Source of the DNA: Limibacillus halophilus
Lineage (GTDB): Bacteria; Pseudomonadota; Alphaproteobacteria; Kiloniellales; CECT-8803
Assembly (NCBI RefSeq): GCF_014191775.1
Contig: NZ_JACHXA010000009.1
Span: 97,156 to 161,155 of the forward strand
Reading direction: 5' to 3'
Length of the DNA stretch: 64,000 nucleotides
Under the pieces are notes generated by a model that saw only the letters and a list, made by a program, of their open reading frames with translations, did not search any database and was not told where the DNA came from. Positions 45,163 through 54,653 of this stretch are shown here, one piece after another. The translations under genes were made by a program, and so were the position numbers. Each line of letters opens with the position of its first letter. Positions within the stretch are counted from its first letter, which is position 1.

Positions 45163-46581
45163 ATGAAGACCAAGCGCTACAAATTGCCGTCGCTGCTGCG
45201 AGGGCTGTCGGCACGCCTGCTGATTCTGACCATCTTCTTTGTGATGCTGTCGGAGGTATTCATTTACGCGCCTTCCATAGGTCGATTCAGGTTGACCTAC
45301 CTTCAAGAGAAGCTGAGTGCGGCGCATTTGGCGATCTTGACCCTGGAAGCCGCACCGGACTTCATGGTCGGTCCCGACCTGCAGCGCGAGCTTCTGTCGC
45401 ATGTGGGTGCGCGCAGTATCGCGCTGTCCAAGCCCGGCGCCGGCAAGCTCATGTTGATGGATAGCCAACTGCCGCCGATAGACGACAGTTATGACCTGAG
45501 CAGCCAAGGTTTCTTTATGTTGATCCGGGATGCCTTCATGGTGCTGACCAGTGAAGGAGATCGCTTAATTCGGGTCATGGGGCCTTCGCCCAAGGATCGG
45601 GATGCGATCGTTGAGGTGGTGATGCACCAATCGCCGCTGCGTGAAGCCATGTTGGGATTCTCGCAACGTATCCTCGCACTTTCCTTGATCATCTCCTTGA
45701 TCACAGCGGCTTTGGTTTATTTGAGCCTGCAGTTGCTGATGGTGATGCCGATGCGCCGTATCACGGAAAGCATGATTGCTTTTCGCCGGGATCCAGAGGA
45801 CGGACACAGCCTGATCCGTGCCTCGGATCGCTCTGACGAAGTAGGTTTGGCGCAACGTGAGCTTGCACGCATGCAAGAGGTGTTGCGCGATACGCTGACG
45901 CAAAAAACCCGTTTGGCGGCGCTGGGGACGGCGGTCTCCAAGATCACTCACGACCTCAGAAACATTCTGGCGACTGCTCGTTTGGTATCAGACAGGCTGG
46001 CGGACATCGACGATCCTGCGGTGAAGCGCGTCGCGCCGACACTGCTCTCTGCGATCGATCGTGCGGTCAATCTGTGCCTGCAAACATTGGATTACACGAC
46101 CGAAAAGCCGCCTCGACCTCAATTTGAAGACTTTCCATTGCGCGGCTTAATCGACGAAGTGGGGCAGGGATTACTGGCCGATGAGACGCAGCATCGTATC
46201 TGGAACAACGAGGTGCCGGAGGGGTTGGAGTTGGAAGCAGACCGCGAGCAGCTGTACAGAGTTCTGCACAACCTAGGAAACAACGCCTTCGAAGCGGGGG
46301 CAGGGGTGGTGACAGTACGTTGTGAGAGCAGCGACAGACGGCTTTCCATCGATGTCGTGGACGACGGACCCGGGCTTCCGCCTCGCGCGCTGGAAAACAT
46401 CTTCAAACCGTTTGAGAGTTCGGCGCGGCGGGGGGGTGTTGGCCTTGGCTTGTGCATTGCAAACGACCTTGTCCGCGCACATGGCGGGCGGCTGGCACTG
46501 GCGTCCACGGGAGCCGAAGGGTCGCGTTTTAGGATCGAGATTCCGTTGCGTGAGGTCCAACGCAAGGAGAACGCCGCTTGA
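45163..46581 (+). CDS. Membrane sensor histidine kinase
   Basis: 472 residues. A first helix near residues 14-35, a periplasmic sensor region to about 165, a second helix near 170-190, then a HAMP domain (MPMRRITESMIAFRRDPED). The H-box is KITHDLRNILATARLVSDRL with the phospho-accepting His. N-box NLGNNAFEAG, G1 DVVDDGPGLPP and G2 GGVGLGLCIAND are intact. No receiver gene is adjacent, so the partner is unknown. A strong terminator lies just upstream, so its promoter must be inside or beside that hairpin region. Confidence 0.9.
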   Translation: MKTKRYKLPSLLRGLSARLLILTIFFVMLSEVFIYAPSIGRFRLTYLQEKLSAAHLAILTLEAAPDFMVGPDLQRELLSHVGARSIALSKPGAGKLMLMDSQLPPIDDSYDLSSQGFFMLIRDAFMVLTSEGDRLIRVMGPSPKDRDAIVEVVMHQSPLREAMLGFSQRILALSLIISLITAALVYLSLQLLMVMPMRRITESMIAFRRDPEDGHSLIRASDRSDEVGLAQRELARMQEVLRDTLTQKTRLAALGTAVSKITHDLRNILATARLVSDRLADIDDPAVKRVAPTLLSAIDRAVNLCLQTLDYTTEKPPRPQFEDFPLRGLIDEVGQGLLADETQHRIWNNEVPEGLELEADREQLYRVLHNLGNNAFEAGAGVVTVRCESSDRRLSIDVVDDGPGLPPRALENIFKPFESSARRGGVGLGLCIANDLVRAHGGRLALASTGAEGSRFRIEIPLREVQRKENAA

Positions 46582-46667
46582 AGGCGCTTTCTAAGCTCGG
46601 GTAGCGCTTCGTCCGCATCTGGGCTAGGGTCGAGAACTGACGATATCAAAGGACACAAAAGCGCAAA

Positions 46668-47420
46668 ATGCCGCCGTTCGATGTCAGGTTCGTACGCAAT
46701 CTTGAACAGGCGCGCCCGCGTCCTGATCGGAGTTCCGCACCTTGTGTCGCCTGCGCTGTTCGTCACTTGACGGTCTGCGCGCCGCTCAACCCGGCAGAGC
46801 TGGCGGAGTTTTCCACCATTATGAAGCGCAGGCATTTTGAACCTGCGAATGCAGTGTTCGACGAAGGCGATCTCGCCAAGCATGTTTTCAACGTGACCTC
46901 GGGAGTTGTTAAGATCTACAAACTTTTGCCGGACGGTCGCCGTCAGGTCACAGGGTTTCTGATCGCGGGTGACTTTTTGGGTTTGGCGAACGAGGAGCGC
47001 TATGCCTATAGCGCCGAGGCCGTTACGGATGCGCGTCTTTGCTGCTTTCCTCGACAGAAGTTTGAAGCGATGCTCGATAATTTCCCGGCCGTCGAGCGGC
47101 AGATGTTGATGGTGGCGAGCCATGAACTGGCGGCTGCGCAGGAACAGATGCTGCTGCTGGGTCGGAAGACTGCAAAGGAAAAGATAGCGTCGTTCCTGTT
47201 GCGCCTTTCCAGTCGCTATCGTAAGCGCGGGTTGCAGGATAATCCGATCCATCTGCCGATGAGCCGCAATGATATCGGCGATTTTCTTGGGCTTACGACA
47301 GAAACGGTAAGCCGCACCTTCACGCAGTTGAAATCATCGCAGATGATTCGTTTGCTGGCGGGCGGACTGGTAGAGCTTTGCGATATCGACCAGCTTGAGG
47401 ATATTGCCGAGGGAATGTAA
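46668..47420 (+). CDS. fnrL: FNR-type oxygen-sensing regulator (Crp/Fnr family)
   Basis: 250 residues. Three N-terminal cysteines (C26, C29, C37 in CVACAVRHLTVC) and an internal Cys (C125 or C126) match the ligands of an FNR 4Fe-4S cluster. The cyclic-nucleotide-binding-like barrel follows (FDEGDLAKHVFNVTSGVVKI), and the helix-turn-helix is SRNDIGDFLGLTTETVSRTF with the FNR recognition residues. It would switch anaerobic and microaerobic genes when oxygen falls. The symbol is inferred from the cysteine pattern; FixK/AadR paralogues that lack the cluster are excluded by the cysteines. Confidence 0.88.
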   Translation: MPPFDVRFVRNLEQARPRPDRSSAPCVACAVRHLTVCAPLNPAELAEFSTIMKRRHFEPANAVFDEGDLAKHVFNVTSGVVKIYKLLPDGRRQVTGFLIAGDFLGLANEERYAYSAEAVTDARLCCFPRQKFEAMLDNFPAVERQMLMVASHELAAAQEQMLLLGRKTAKEKIASFLLRLSSRYRKRGLQDNPIHLPMSRNDIGDFLGLTTETVSRTFTQLKSSQMIRLLAGGLVELCDIDQLEDIAEGM

Positions 47421-47529
47421 TCGCAGCCAGTTAAGCAGCGGTTGCCCCCAACCTTGCCTTCACCTAGGCTCTGCACGCTTGGTCCAGGGATAAGGACGAC
47501 ACTTAACAAGCAGGCAGGAGCCAGAGGGA

Positions 47530-48399
47530 TTGGAAACAATTCGGAGAGTGGCGGAATTGCGCGCGCGAGTCTCGGATTGGCGTGCCGCAGGTCTTACGGT
47601 TGGCTTAGTGCCGACAATGGGCGCTCTGCATGCGGGGCACCTACAATTGGTCAGGCGAGCCTTTGAAGATTGCGACCGTGTCGTAGTGTCTATCTTCGTC
47701 AATCCGCTGCAGTTTGACCGGCCAGGTGATCTTGCCAGCTACCCACGGGACGAAGCGGCGGACCGGGAGAAACTGGTAACGGCCGGCGTACAGGTCCTCT
47801 ACGGGCCGCTTGTCGAGGAAATGTATCCTGAGCATTTCTCGACCGGTGTGATGGTAGCCGCCTTGAGCGAGGGCCTCTGCGGGGCGCATAGGCCCGGACA
47901 TTTCGGTGGCGTTGCTACCGTGGTCAGCAAGCTTCTACTGCAATGCTTGCCCGACAGGGCCTATTTTGGCGAGAAGGACTTTCAACAGCTTCGGGTCATA
48001 GAACGGGTTACGCGCGACCTCGATATTCCCGCTACCATTGTTCCGGTCGAAACAGTCCGGGAGCCCGACGGCCTCGCCATGTCTTCACGCAATCGGCTGT
48101 TGACGGACCAGCAACGCCGGGCTGCGCCGAAACTGTTTGCAGTTTTAACGGAGATGGCGGTGCAACTGGCCGATGGGACGACTGCCGCAGAGCCCGTGCT
48201 CGAGGCTGGGCGCAAAAGTCTTTCGGCAGCCGGATTCGAGCGGGTTGAGTACCTGGAACTCAGAGATTCCAACCTGCTACGGCCTTTGGAACGGGCAGAC
48301 CGGCCGAGCCGACTGTTTGCCGCGGCTTGGCTGGGTGCGGTGCGCTTGATCGATAATCTCCCGGTCATCGATCGTCAGCCGGAAGGTCGAGGCGACTAG
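47530..48399 (+). CDS. panC: Pantothenate synthetase
   Basis: 289 residues. The nucleotide-binding [17 protein letters not shown] (HIGH-like), [26 protein letters not shown]-like [26 protein letters not shown] and the KMSKS-like MSSRNRLL are all present. It joins pantoate and beta-alanine with ATP. The start is TTG at 47530 after GCAGGAGCCAGAGG, because no ATG fits. No panB or panD neighbour. It overlaps the convergent gpt gene by four bases. Confidence 0.94.
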   Translation: METIRRVAELRARVSDWRAAGLTVGLVPTMGALHAGHLQLVRRAFEDCDRVVVSIFVNPLQFDRPGDLASYPRDEAADREKLVTAGVQVLYGPLVEEMYPEHFSTGVMVAALSEGLCGAHRPGHFGGVATVVSKLLLQCLPDRAYFGEKDFQQLRVIERVTRDLDIPATIVPVETVREPDGLAMSSRNRLLTDQQRRAAPKLFAVLTEMAVQLADGTTAAEPVLEAGRKSLSAAGFERVEYLELRDSNLLRPLERADRPSRLFAAAWLGAVRLIDNLPVIDRQPEGRGD

Positions 48400-48878
48400 C
48401 CTTTGCGGCTGACGATCGGCGGTACCGACATGGGTTCCGTGTCCCAGGGGAACAGAATCCAGGTATCCTGGCTGACTTCCGTAACGAAACTGTCCACGAG
48501 AGGACGCCCGGCCGGCTTGGCGTAAACAGTTGCAAAATGGGCTTTTGGCAGCATCGCCCGTACCGCGCGCGCGGTTTTGCCCGTATCCACCAGGTCATCA
48601 ACGATCAGCCATCCCTCGCCATCGCCTTCGATGCCCTTCAACACAGTTAGATCGCCCTGCTTCTGGTCGTCGTAGCTGGCAATGCAAAGGGTGTCGATCA
48701 AGCGAACGTCAAGCTCGCGGGCCACGATGGCGGCAGGCACCAATCCGCCGCGCGTGACGGCTACGATCCCAACGGGATTGAGGGTCTCCAGCAGTCGCCA
48801 AGCGAGAGCCTTTGAATGGCGGTGAAGCTCTTCCCAGGAAACCGGGAAGGTTTTATTGGGCGCTGCTGATTCATTCAC
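48396..48878 (-). CDS. gpt: Xanthine-guanine phosphoribosyltransferase
   Basis: 160 residues, the E. coli Gpt length. The PRPP-binding motif is [37 protein letters not shown] and the C-terminal [10 protein letters not shown] match Gpt. It salvages xanthine and guanine into nucleotides at the membrane periphery. AGAGAGGAG lies before the ATG. It converges on panC and is divergent from fhs. Confidence 0.93.
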   Translation of the reverse strand: MNESAAPNKTFPVSWEELHRHSKALAWRLLETLNPVGIVAVTRGGLVPAAIVARELDVRLIDTLCIASYDDQKQGDLTVLKGIEGDGEGWLIVDDLVDTGKTARAVRAMLPKAHFATVYAKPAGRPLVDSFVTEVSQDTWILFPWDTEPMSVPPIVSRKG

Positions 48879-49041
48879 GATGCTGGCTCCTCTCTGTTGT
48901 GACCGGATAGCTTCTTTTTCACGATTGGCGCGGGTAAAGGCAAGAGGAGATGTCGTCTTGGGTAAGCGCTAACAGGCGTGCGAACGCCGCTTGCAGGCAA
49001 GAAGGGAATGTCGCGCCCTGTGACAACCACAGCGAAGTGCC

Positions 49042-49064
49042 GGGCGGGTGCTAATGGCCCGCCC
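49042..49064 (+). promoter_or_regulatory. GC hairpin in the fhs leader (possible attenuator)
   Basis: GGGCGGG / CCCGCCC, a 7-bp perfect stem with a 9-base loop TGCTAATGG, followed by TTT. It lies 40 bases before the fhs ATG, in the untranslated leader. It resembles an intrinsic terminator with a short T run, so read-through control is possible. I compared the region by eye with ZTP (pfl) and glycine riboswitch cores and did not find a convincing match. Confidence 0.35.
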
Positions 49065-49104
49065 TTTATGTTTGGCGCAAGGATTCGATGAAGGGAAAGA
49101 GACC

Positions 49105-50778
49105 ATGGCCAAGAGCGATATCGAAATCGCACGTGAAGCGACGATGCAACCGATCACCGAAATCGGCAGCAAATTGGGTATTCCCGCCGATCAGGTGCTG
49201 CAGTACGGCCCCTACAAGGGCAAGCTTTCCTTTGATTTCATCAACTCCCTGGACAGCAAGCCCGATGGCAAGCTGATCCTGGTAACGGCGATTACGCCAA
49301 CCCCGGCGGGTGAAGGCAAGACCACCACCACCGTGGGCCTGGGAGATGGCCTCAATCGCATCGGCAAGAAGGCGGCGATCTGTTTACGCGAGCCAAGCCA
49401 GGGGCCTTGCTTCGGCATGAAGGGTGGCGCCGCTGGCGGCGGCTATGCCCAGGTTGTGCCGATGGAGGATATCAACCTCCACTTTACCGGCGACTTCCAT
49501 GCCATAGGCATCGCCCACAACCTGCTGTCCGCGCTGATCGATAACCACATCTATTGGGGTAACGAGCTCGGTATCGACCTGCGCCGGGTGTCGTGGCGCC
49601 GGGTGGTGGACATGAACGACCGCTCGCTGCGTTCGATCGTCAGTTCCCTGGGCGGCGTTTCCAACGGCTTCCCGCGAGAAGACGGCTTCGATATCGTTGT
49701 GGCGTCCGAAGTCATGGCAATTTTCTGCCTCGCCAAGGACCTCAACGACCTGACCGAGCGCCTGTCGCGGATCGTGGTCGCGCAGCGCCGCGACAAATCG
49801 CCGGTGACAGCGGGCGATTTGATGGCGCCGGGCCCCATGGCTGTGTTGTTGAAGGATGCCATCTCGCCGAACCTTGTGCAGACCTTGGAAAACAACCCAG
49901 CTTTCATCCACGGCGGACCCTTCGCCAACATTGCCCATGGTTGCAACTCTGTTATTGCCACCCGGACGGCGCTCAAGCTGGCCGATTATGTGGTGACGGA
50001 AGCCGGATTCGGTGCCGATCTGGGCGCCGAGAAATTCTTTGATATCAAATGCCGTAAGGCAGGCTTGAAGCCGGCAGCCGCCGTTGTCGTGGCGACCATC
50101 CGTGCCCTCAAGATGCACGGCGGCGTTGCGAAGGAAAACCTGGGCCAGGAGAATGTCGAGGCCGTAAAGAAGGGTTGTTCGAACCTTGCGCGCCATCTGG
50201 CGAACGTGAAGTCATTCGGCGTGCCGGTGGTGGTTGCGATCAATCGTTTCTCCGCGGATACGGATGCCGAGGTTGCAGCTGTACAAGAGGTCGCCAAGAC
50301 ACAGGGCGCCAAGGCTATTCTCTGCAACCACTGGGCCGAGGGATCGAAGGGCACCGAGGAGCTGGCGCACGAGGTTGTGCGGGTTGTCGATAGCCAGACC
50401 GCCAATTTCTCGCCGATCTATCCTGATGACATGCCGCTTTGGGACAAGGTTAAGACCATCGCTACCAGGCTCTACGGCGCCAGCGACATCATTGCCGACA
50501 AGGCAGTTCGCAATCGCTTCAAGGAACTTGAGGATATGGGCTATGGAGACCTGCCGGTCTGCATGGCCAAGACTCAGTACTCCTTCTCGACCGATCCCAA
50601 CCTGAAAGGCGCACCATCCGGGCATGTGGTTCCGGTGCGGGAGCTCCGTCTTTCGGCGGGGGCGGGATTCGTCGTTGCCATCTGTGGCGAGATCATGACC
50701 ATGCCGGGCCTGCCGCGTGTACCCTCCGCCCATAACATCAAGCTGGATGCCAACGGCCAGATCGAGGGTCTGTTCTAG
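49105..50778 (+). CDS. fhs: Formate-tetrahydrofolate ligase
   Basis: 557 residues, the canonical length from the ATG at 49105 (GAAGGGAAAGAG upstream). The P-loop TPAGEGKTT lies near residues 66-74. [60 protein letters not shown] and the C-terminal [15 protein letters not shown] are signature blocks. It makes 10-formyl-tetrahydrofolate from formate with ATP, feeding purine synthesis and C1 metabolism. It is the last core gene before the tRNA-associated island; a terminator follows. Confidence 0.96.
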   Translation: MAKSDIEIAREATMQPITEIGSKLGIPADQVLQYGPYKGKLSFDFINSLDSKPDGKLILVTAITPTPAGEGKTTTTVGLGDGLNRIGKKAAICLREPSQGPCFGMKGGAAGGGYAQVVPMEDINLHFTGDFHAIGIAHNLLSALIDNHIYWGNELGIDLRRVSWRRVVDMNDRSLRSIVSSLGGVSNGFPREDGFDIVVASEVMAIFCLAKDLNDLTERLSRIVVAQRRDKSPVTAGDLMAPGPMAVLLKDAISPNLVQTLENNPAFIHGGPFANIAHGCNSVIATRTALKLADYVVTEAGFGADLGAEKFFDIKCRKAGLKPAAAVVVATIRALKMHGGVAKENLGQENVEAVKKGCSNLARHLANVKSFGVPVVVAINRFSADTDAEVAAVQEVAKTQGAKAILCNHWAEGSKGTEELAHEVVRVVDSQTANFSPIYPDDMPLWDKVKTIATRLYGASDIIADKAVRNRFKELEDMGYGDLPVCMAKTQYSFSTDPNLKGAPSGHVVPVRELRLSAGAGFVVAICGEIMTMPGLPRVPSAHNIKLDANGQIEGLF

Positions 50779-50810
50779 GCGTTCGCTGAAAAGTCTGTTG
50801 TTGCAAGGCA

Positions 50811-50860
50811 GCGGCTCTGCCGGGACTCTTTGGAGGATCAGGCAGGGCCGCTTTCTTTTT
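50811..50860 (+). terminator. Terminator after fhs
   Basis: Stem GCGGCTCTGCC / GGCAGGGCCGC (11 bp, one G-U wobble) with a 19-base loop, followed by TTTCTTTTT. It lies 32 bases after the fhs stop. Confidence 0.85.
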
Positions 50861-51021
50861 AGTCCCCCCACCCTGGCAAAGGTAACGGCAGGCATAGGAC
50901 GGGAAGGGGCGAAAAAGCGGTCTTTGACCCTTGCAGGGGCTAATCCCTTCTGCTATCACTCCGCGGCTTCTGACGGCAGCGGAACAGGTTTTGTTTTTGC
51001 AGTTCCGCCCCTCGTGGCTAA

Positions 51022-51098
<77 letters not shown>

Positions 51099-51143
51099 TC
51101 TTTTCAATAACTTAGCCTAAAATACAACTCCAGAGCGTTGTTT

Positions 51144-51165
51144 ATGGTGCACTCATGGTGCATTC
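51144..51165 (+). repeat. Tandem 11-bp repeats between tRNA and integrase (candidate arm sites)
   Basis: ATGGTGCACTC is followed directly by ATGGTGCATTC, differing at one base. The pair sits between the tRNA 3' end and the integrase start, where arm-type binding sites of tRNA-targeting integrases are usually found. The repeat is seen directly; its role is inferred. Confidence 0.5.
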
Positions 51166-51226
51166 ATAATTGGCAAACCAGGGCAAATCCGGATAACCTC
51201 TATGTAGAGGTCACCGGCAACGGAGT

Positions 51227-52309
51227 GTGTGGTTGGCCAGCATTCAAAAACGGGTTTCTAGCAAGGGGAAGATTTCGTACCGGGCTGTCGTGCGAGTGAA
51301 AGGTGCGCCTACGCAGACCGCCACATTCTTGCGCAAGACCGATGCTGTGAAGTGGGCTCACGACAAGGAGTATCAGATCCGGTACGGAAAGCATTTTCCG
51401 ACATCTCATGCAAAGCGCGTCACCGTCGCGAAGGCCATTGATCGCTATATAGAAGAGGTTCTCCCCCACAAACCAAGATCGCTTGAGACGCAGCGTCAGC
51501 AGCTTCTCTGGTGGAAATCAGAAATCGGGTCACGGGTCTTAGCTGATGTCAGACCTGAGGTCCTTGTCGAGACCCGCGGCAAATTGCTCAGCAAGCCGAG
51601 CAGAAGTGTGGGAACGCTAGCGCCTTCGAGCGTCAATCGATATATGTCGGCGCTACGTCACGTGTTTGCAGTTGCCATCCGAGAGTGGCGATGGATCGAG
51701 TCTTCTCCATTCAGCGCATTGAAGAAACTGCCGGAACCTGATGGCCGCGTCAGGTATCTCCGTAAAGACGAAGCATTTTCGTTGCTCAAAGCCTGCAAGG
51801 AAAGCAAAAGCTCAGTTCTGTATCCTCTCGTAGTCCTGGCTCTCTCAACCGGTGCCCGAAAAATGGAACTGTTGTCGCTTCCGTGGGACGACTTCGATGT
51901 CGATAAGGGACAGATTGTGTTTCAGAAAACCAAGAGTGGGCGACGGAGGTCAGTCCCGGTTACCGGTAAGGCGCTCACAATTTTGCGGGACCTATGGAAT
52001 GAGAGGTGCAATGGGGAACCGTATGTGTTTACGAACGGAAAAGGGGGGCATGTGCAGGACATTAAGCTGGCATGGCAGGGAGCCCTCGCTCGAGCATGCA
52101 TTGAGGATTTTAGATTTCACGACCTGCGTCACACGGCTGCGAGTTATTTAGCAATGAGCGGAGCCACTGCGTTTGAGATTGCAGAGATTCTGGGTCATTC
52201 CACTTTAGAGATGACAAAGAGATACGCTCACCTCTCGCCGTCACACCTATCAAAAGTAGTCGCGGGCATGAATGCGTCACTGTTAGGAGAATTGGAGCTT
52301 GACGGCTAG
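51227..52309 (+). CDS. Tyrosine-type site-specific integrase
   Basis: 360 residues. The N-terminal arm-binding domain (ISYRAVVRVKGAPTQTATFL) is followed by a SAM-like core-binding domain (about residues 65-165) and the catalytic domain. Active-site residues are R211 (TGARKMELLSLPW), K236, H298-x-x-R301 (FHDLRHTAASYL), H324 (LGHSTLEMT) and Tyr333 (KRYAHLSP), a complete set. It begins 128 bases after the tRNA-Arg, pointing away from it, the standard layout for an element integrated into a tRNA 3' end. The start may be GTG 51227 or TTG 51233. Confidence 0.93.
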   Translation: MWLASIQKRVSSKGKISYRAVVRVKGAPTQTATFLRKTDAVKWAHDKEYQIRYGKHFPTSHAKRVTVAKAIDRYIEEVLPHKPRSLETQRQQLLWWKSEIGSRVLADVRPEVLVETRGKLLSKPSRSVGTLAPSSVNRYMSALRHVFAVAIREWRWIESSPFSALKKLPEPDGRVRYLRKDEAFSLLKACKESKSSVLYPLVVLALSTGARKMELLSLPWDDFDVDKGQIVFQKTKSGRRRSVPVTGKALTILRDLWNERCNGEPYVFTNGKGGHVQDIKLAWQGALARACIEDFRFHDLRHTAASYLAMSGATAFEIAEILGHSTLEMTKRYAHLSPSHLSKVVAGMNASLLGELELDG

Positions 52310-52883
52310 CAAGGCATTCATATTGCAAGTGACTAAAGCGACATGGACGCTACGGGAAGGTGCGCATCTCGTGCACATGAAAGATCCAGAATCAGAGCCA
52401 GCGAAGATCAATCCAAATTCAAGTGACGTAGTCTCCCGTACCTATTTTTGGCTCAAGAAGCAGTATAAGAAGGGTTTGCTCATAGCCGTTGATGGTGATG
52501 CGAAGAATCCGAAATTCTCTCCCGGTACCTTGATGAGAAGTCTTGAGACGCACGATCATTATGTGAGCCGTGAAGTTCGCCGAATTTATGATGCAGCCCA
52601 TGCCAACGCCGGTCACGTAGAAAGCAATGCGCAGGTCAAGGAAACCTACGTGGCGGCTGCAATGGCACTCTGGAAAGACAAACCAAATTTGCCTGCTGCG
52701 AGGATGGCAAGAGTGTTATCACAAGCTAATTCGTCCTTCCTTGCGCCGAGGAGCGAGAATACTATTCGCAAATGGCTCCGAGGCCACGGTCTATGCAAAG
52801 TAGGGCGCCCTCCGAAACAACTTAACTCTGGGGATCCGGCATTTGATCTAGAAGAGGTGCTAACCACGCTCGAAGAAAACTGA
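52299..52883 (+). CDS. Unknown protein of the integrative element, possible DNA-binding
   Basis: Up to 194 residues from a TTG that overlaps the integrase stop by 11 bases; ATG 52377 is the alternative. I do not recognise the family. The C-terminal ENTIRKWLRGHGLCKVGRPP looks like a helix-turn-helix recognition helix followed by a basic loop. The middle is helical (ALWKDKPNLPAARMARVLSQ). Its place between integrase and the excisionase-like gene, all in one direction, suggests a regulator of the element. Confidence 0.6.
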   Translation: MTASKAFILQVTKATWTLREGAHLVHMKDPESEPAKINPNSSDVVSRTYFWLKKQYKKGLLIAVDGDAKNPKFSPGTLMRSLETHDHYVSREVRRIYDAAHANAGHVESNAQVKETYVAAAMALWKDKPNLPAARMARVLSQANSSFLAPRSENTIRKWLRGHGLCKVGRPPKQLNSGDPAFDLEEVLTTLEEN

Positions 52884-52976
52884 TCCGGATCAGTTTTTTT
52901 GTCAATTTTTCTCAGTTGGCGAGTACTCCATCTTCGTTCCTCCCACGAAACGAATTTCGAAAAGGAGGAACACGAG

Positions 52977-53243
52977 ATGAAAACCGATTGGGCGGGCCCC
53001 ACGATCCCGCAACTCCTAACCGTTAAACAGCTGGCCCAGGACAGCCGATTCCCGTGGCTCACGGAGTCGGCGTTGCGTCATCTGATCTTCAATTCTCAAT
53101 CCCGCTTTAGCGCCGCTGGAGACGTGCTCGAAGGAAACGGTCTTGATGGAGCGATCATTCGCGTTGGGCGTCGGATTCTGATCAATATTGATGAGTTTGT
53201 GAGTTGGCTCAACAGCCAGAGTGAGGGAGGCCATCATGACTAA
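52977..53243 (+). CDS. Excisionase/AlpA-like helix-turn-helix protein
   Basis: 88 residues from the ATG at 52977, which follows AAAGGAGG. PQLLTVKQLAQDSRFPWLTE is a MerR/AlpA-like helix-turn-helix, and the C-terminal RVGRRILINIDEFVSWLNSQ matches the wing and final helix of excisionase-type domains. It probably acts as a recombination directionality factor or a transcription activator for the element. It overlaps the next gene by 8 bases. Confidence 0.75.
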   Translation: MKTDWAGPTIPQLLTVKQLAQDSRFPWLTESALRHLIFNSQSRFSAAGDVLEGNGLDGAIIRVGRRILINIDEFVSWLNSQSEGGHHD

Positions 53244-54240
53244 ACAGCCTCCATCCTCTAAAAAGGTAGTCAAGAAGGTCAAAGTAATTAAAATCAGCTT
53301 TAAGAAGAAGGGAGATACCATAGGTGGGACAAAGGTAAACCTATCTGTGGGTGAGACAGTATCGGCCTCAATGCTGATTGACAAATTGCAATTGATTTCA
53401 ACGGTCAAATACTCCCTTCAGGAAAAGAAAGCTCTAAATAAAAAAATCTACTCTATTTCAAATGTTATGGGGAAGTTTAAGCCAATTTCCCAGAACCCCA
53501 ATTACTACGGAACGTACTTGGCGCAAGTGGGTGAAAAACAAAGCCCTGTCAGAATTGTCATGGGACCAAAGAAATCTCATCTGCCGTTCATCTCCATGGA
53601 GTTCAACCCGAGCAACATCGGGGCGAAAGGAATTCAAGAGCTTCATAATGTGCTGAAGTATTTTCTTCCGGGCGGATACGTTTACTTCCTAGAACAAGGC
53701 AAAGTGGCCCGGATTGACATTGCTGTGGACCTCGGTGGTGTGGACCTGAAGCAGATCCATCCACTTCCAAGTCACGCGACCAAATCGCTTCGTTATACTA
53801 AGAGCGGGTATCTCGAAACCATCTGCTTCGGCGCGTCCAAGTCTTACAAGCGTGTCCGGATTTATGATAAGGCATCGGAGAAAAAACAAAGCAGCCCCGG
53901 CCTCGAATTTCCGAGTCCACTTACGCGGTTTGAGTACACGCTCCGCAATCAGTCGCTATTAAAAGAACTGCTGAATTTGGAGAATCCCTTCCTTAATCTT
54001 TTGGTGATGGAGATGCCCACTGCGCCAATGAACGTGAATCTGAAGCATTGGACAATCTTCGCTGACTCTGTCGAGGTTCGTGGTCTGCAGGCGGCACTTG
54101 CGTTGCTCCCCCAAAAAACTCGTCAACGCTATCGGAAGGTGTTCAAGAAAACTCCGCTTAAAGAATGGACCCCTGAACCGTGGTGGGACCATTGGCCGGA
54201 ACTATTGGGTAAGCTCGAGATTTTGAAAGTGCCGGAATAA
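53236..54240 (+). CDS. Rep_trans-like replication initiation or relaxase protein
   Basis: 334 residues from the ATG at 53236 (GAGGGAGG upstream). A very basic N-terminus (about residues 5-25) is followed by motifs of the Rep_trans/replication initiation factor family: KVARIDIAVDL, ETICFGASKSYKRVRIYDKA and PLTRFEYTLRNQ, with the conserved Asp, Tyr-Asp-Lys and Arg-Glu. Known members nick DNA to start rolling-circle replication or act as MOBT relaxases. In this element it would provide replication or mobilisation. It is AT-richer than the core genes. Similarity is judged by motif only. Confidence 0.6.
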   Translation: MTKQPPSSKKVVKKVKVIKISFKKKGDTIGGTKVNLSVGETVSASMLIDKLQLISTVKYSLQEKKALNKKIYSISNVMGKFKPISQNPNYYGTYLAQVGEKQSPVRIVMGPKKSHLPFISMEFNPSNIGAKGIQELHNVLKYFLPGGYVYFLEQGKVARIDIAVDLGGVDLKQIHPLPSHATKSLRYTKSGYLETICFGASKSYKRVRIYDKASEKKQSSPGLEFPSPLTRFEYTLRNQSLLKELLNLENPFLNLLVMEMPTAPMNVNLKHWTIFADSVEVRGLQAALALLPQKTRQRYRKVFKKTPLKEWTPEPWWDHWPELLGKLEILKVPE

Positions 54241-54253
54241 TCGGATCTGCAAT

Positions 54254-54457
54254 TATACACCTAGCAAACCGATGAAGAACAGATTTGTCGAGAGCTTCAA
54301 TGGTCGACTCCGGGGCAAAAGCCTGAACGAAAATCTGTTCAGGGGTTACGGCCATGCAAGAGAGCTCAATGAGCGCTGGCGTCACGATTATAACTACCTC
54401 AGACCGCATACGAGCCACACCAAAGGAATTTACAACCCGGTCCGATCAGAACCATAA
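54254..54457 (+). pseudogene. IS3-family transposase (OrfB) C-terminal fragment
   Basis: In frame from about 54254 the sequence reads YTPSKPMKNRFVESFNGRLR, then LNENLFRGYGHARELNERWR and HDYNYLRPHTSH. This is the C-terminal part of the IS3 OrfB integrase, including the ESFNGRLR motif with the last catalytic Glu. About 65 residues remain; the DDE upstream half, OrfA and both inverted repeats are missing. It is a relic and directly follows the Rep_trans-like gene. Confidence 0.85.
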
Positions 54458-54653
54458 CCAGAACAGATTCTACTCATAAACGGGGGGTGAAGGGGGCAAG
54501 GTCACCTTGAATCAAATCCAGAATCATGCGTCAACTATATTGTCCATATGGCCTAAGATGCCTCACCCCCTACGAATACAGCTGCAAAGCAAGGGCAAAC
54601 GAGCTCGAACGACTCAGGCTCAATCCTATCCACCAAATGCCGGGACTAAACAC

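Noticed and set aside
49000..49070. ZTP (pfl) riboswitch before fhs
   Set aside because: The context fits, but the conserved core segments of that class could not be found in the right order, so only a hairpin was annotated.
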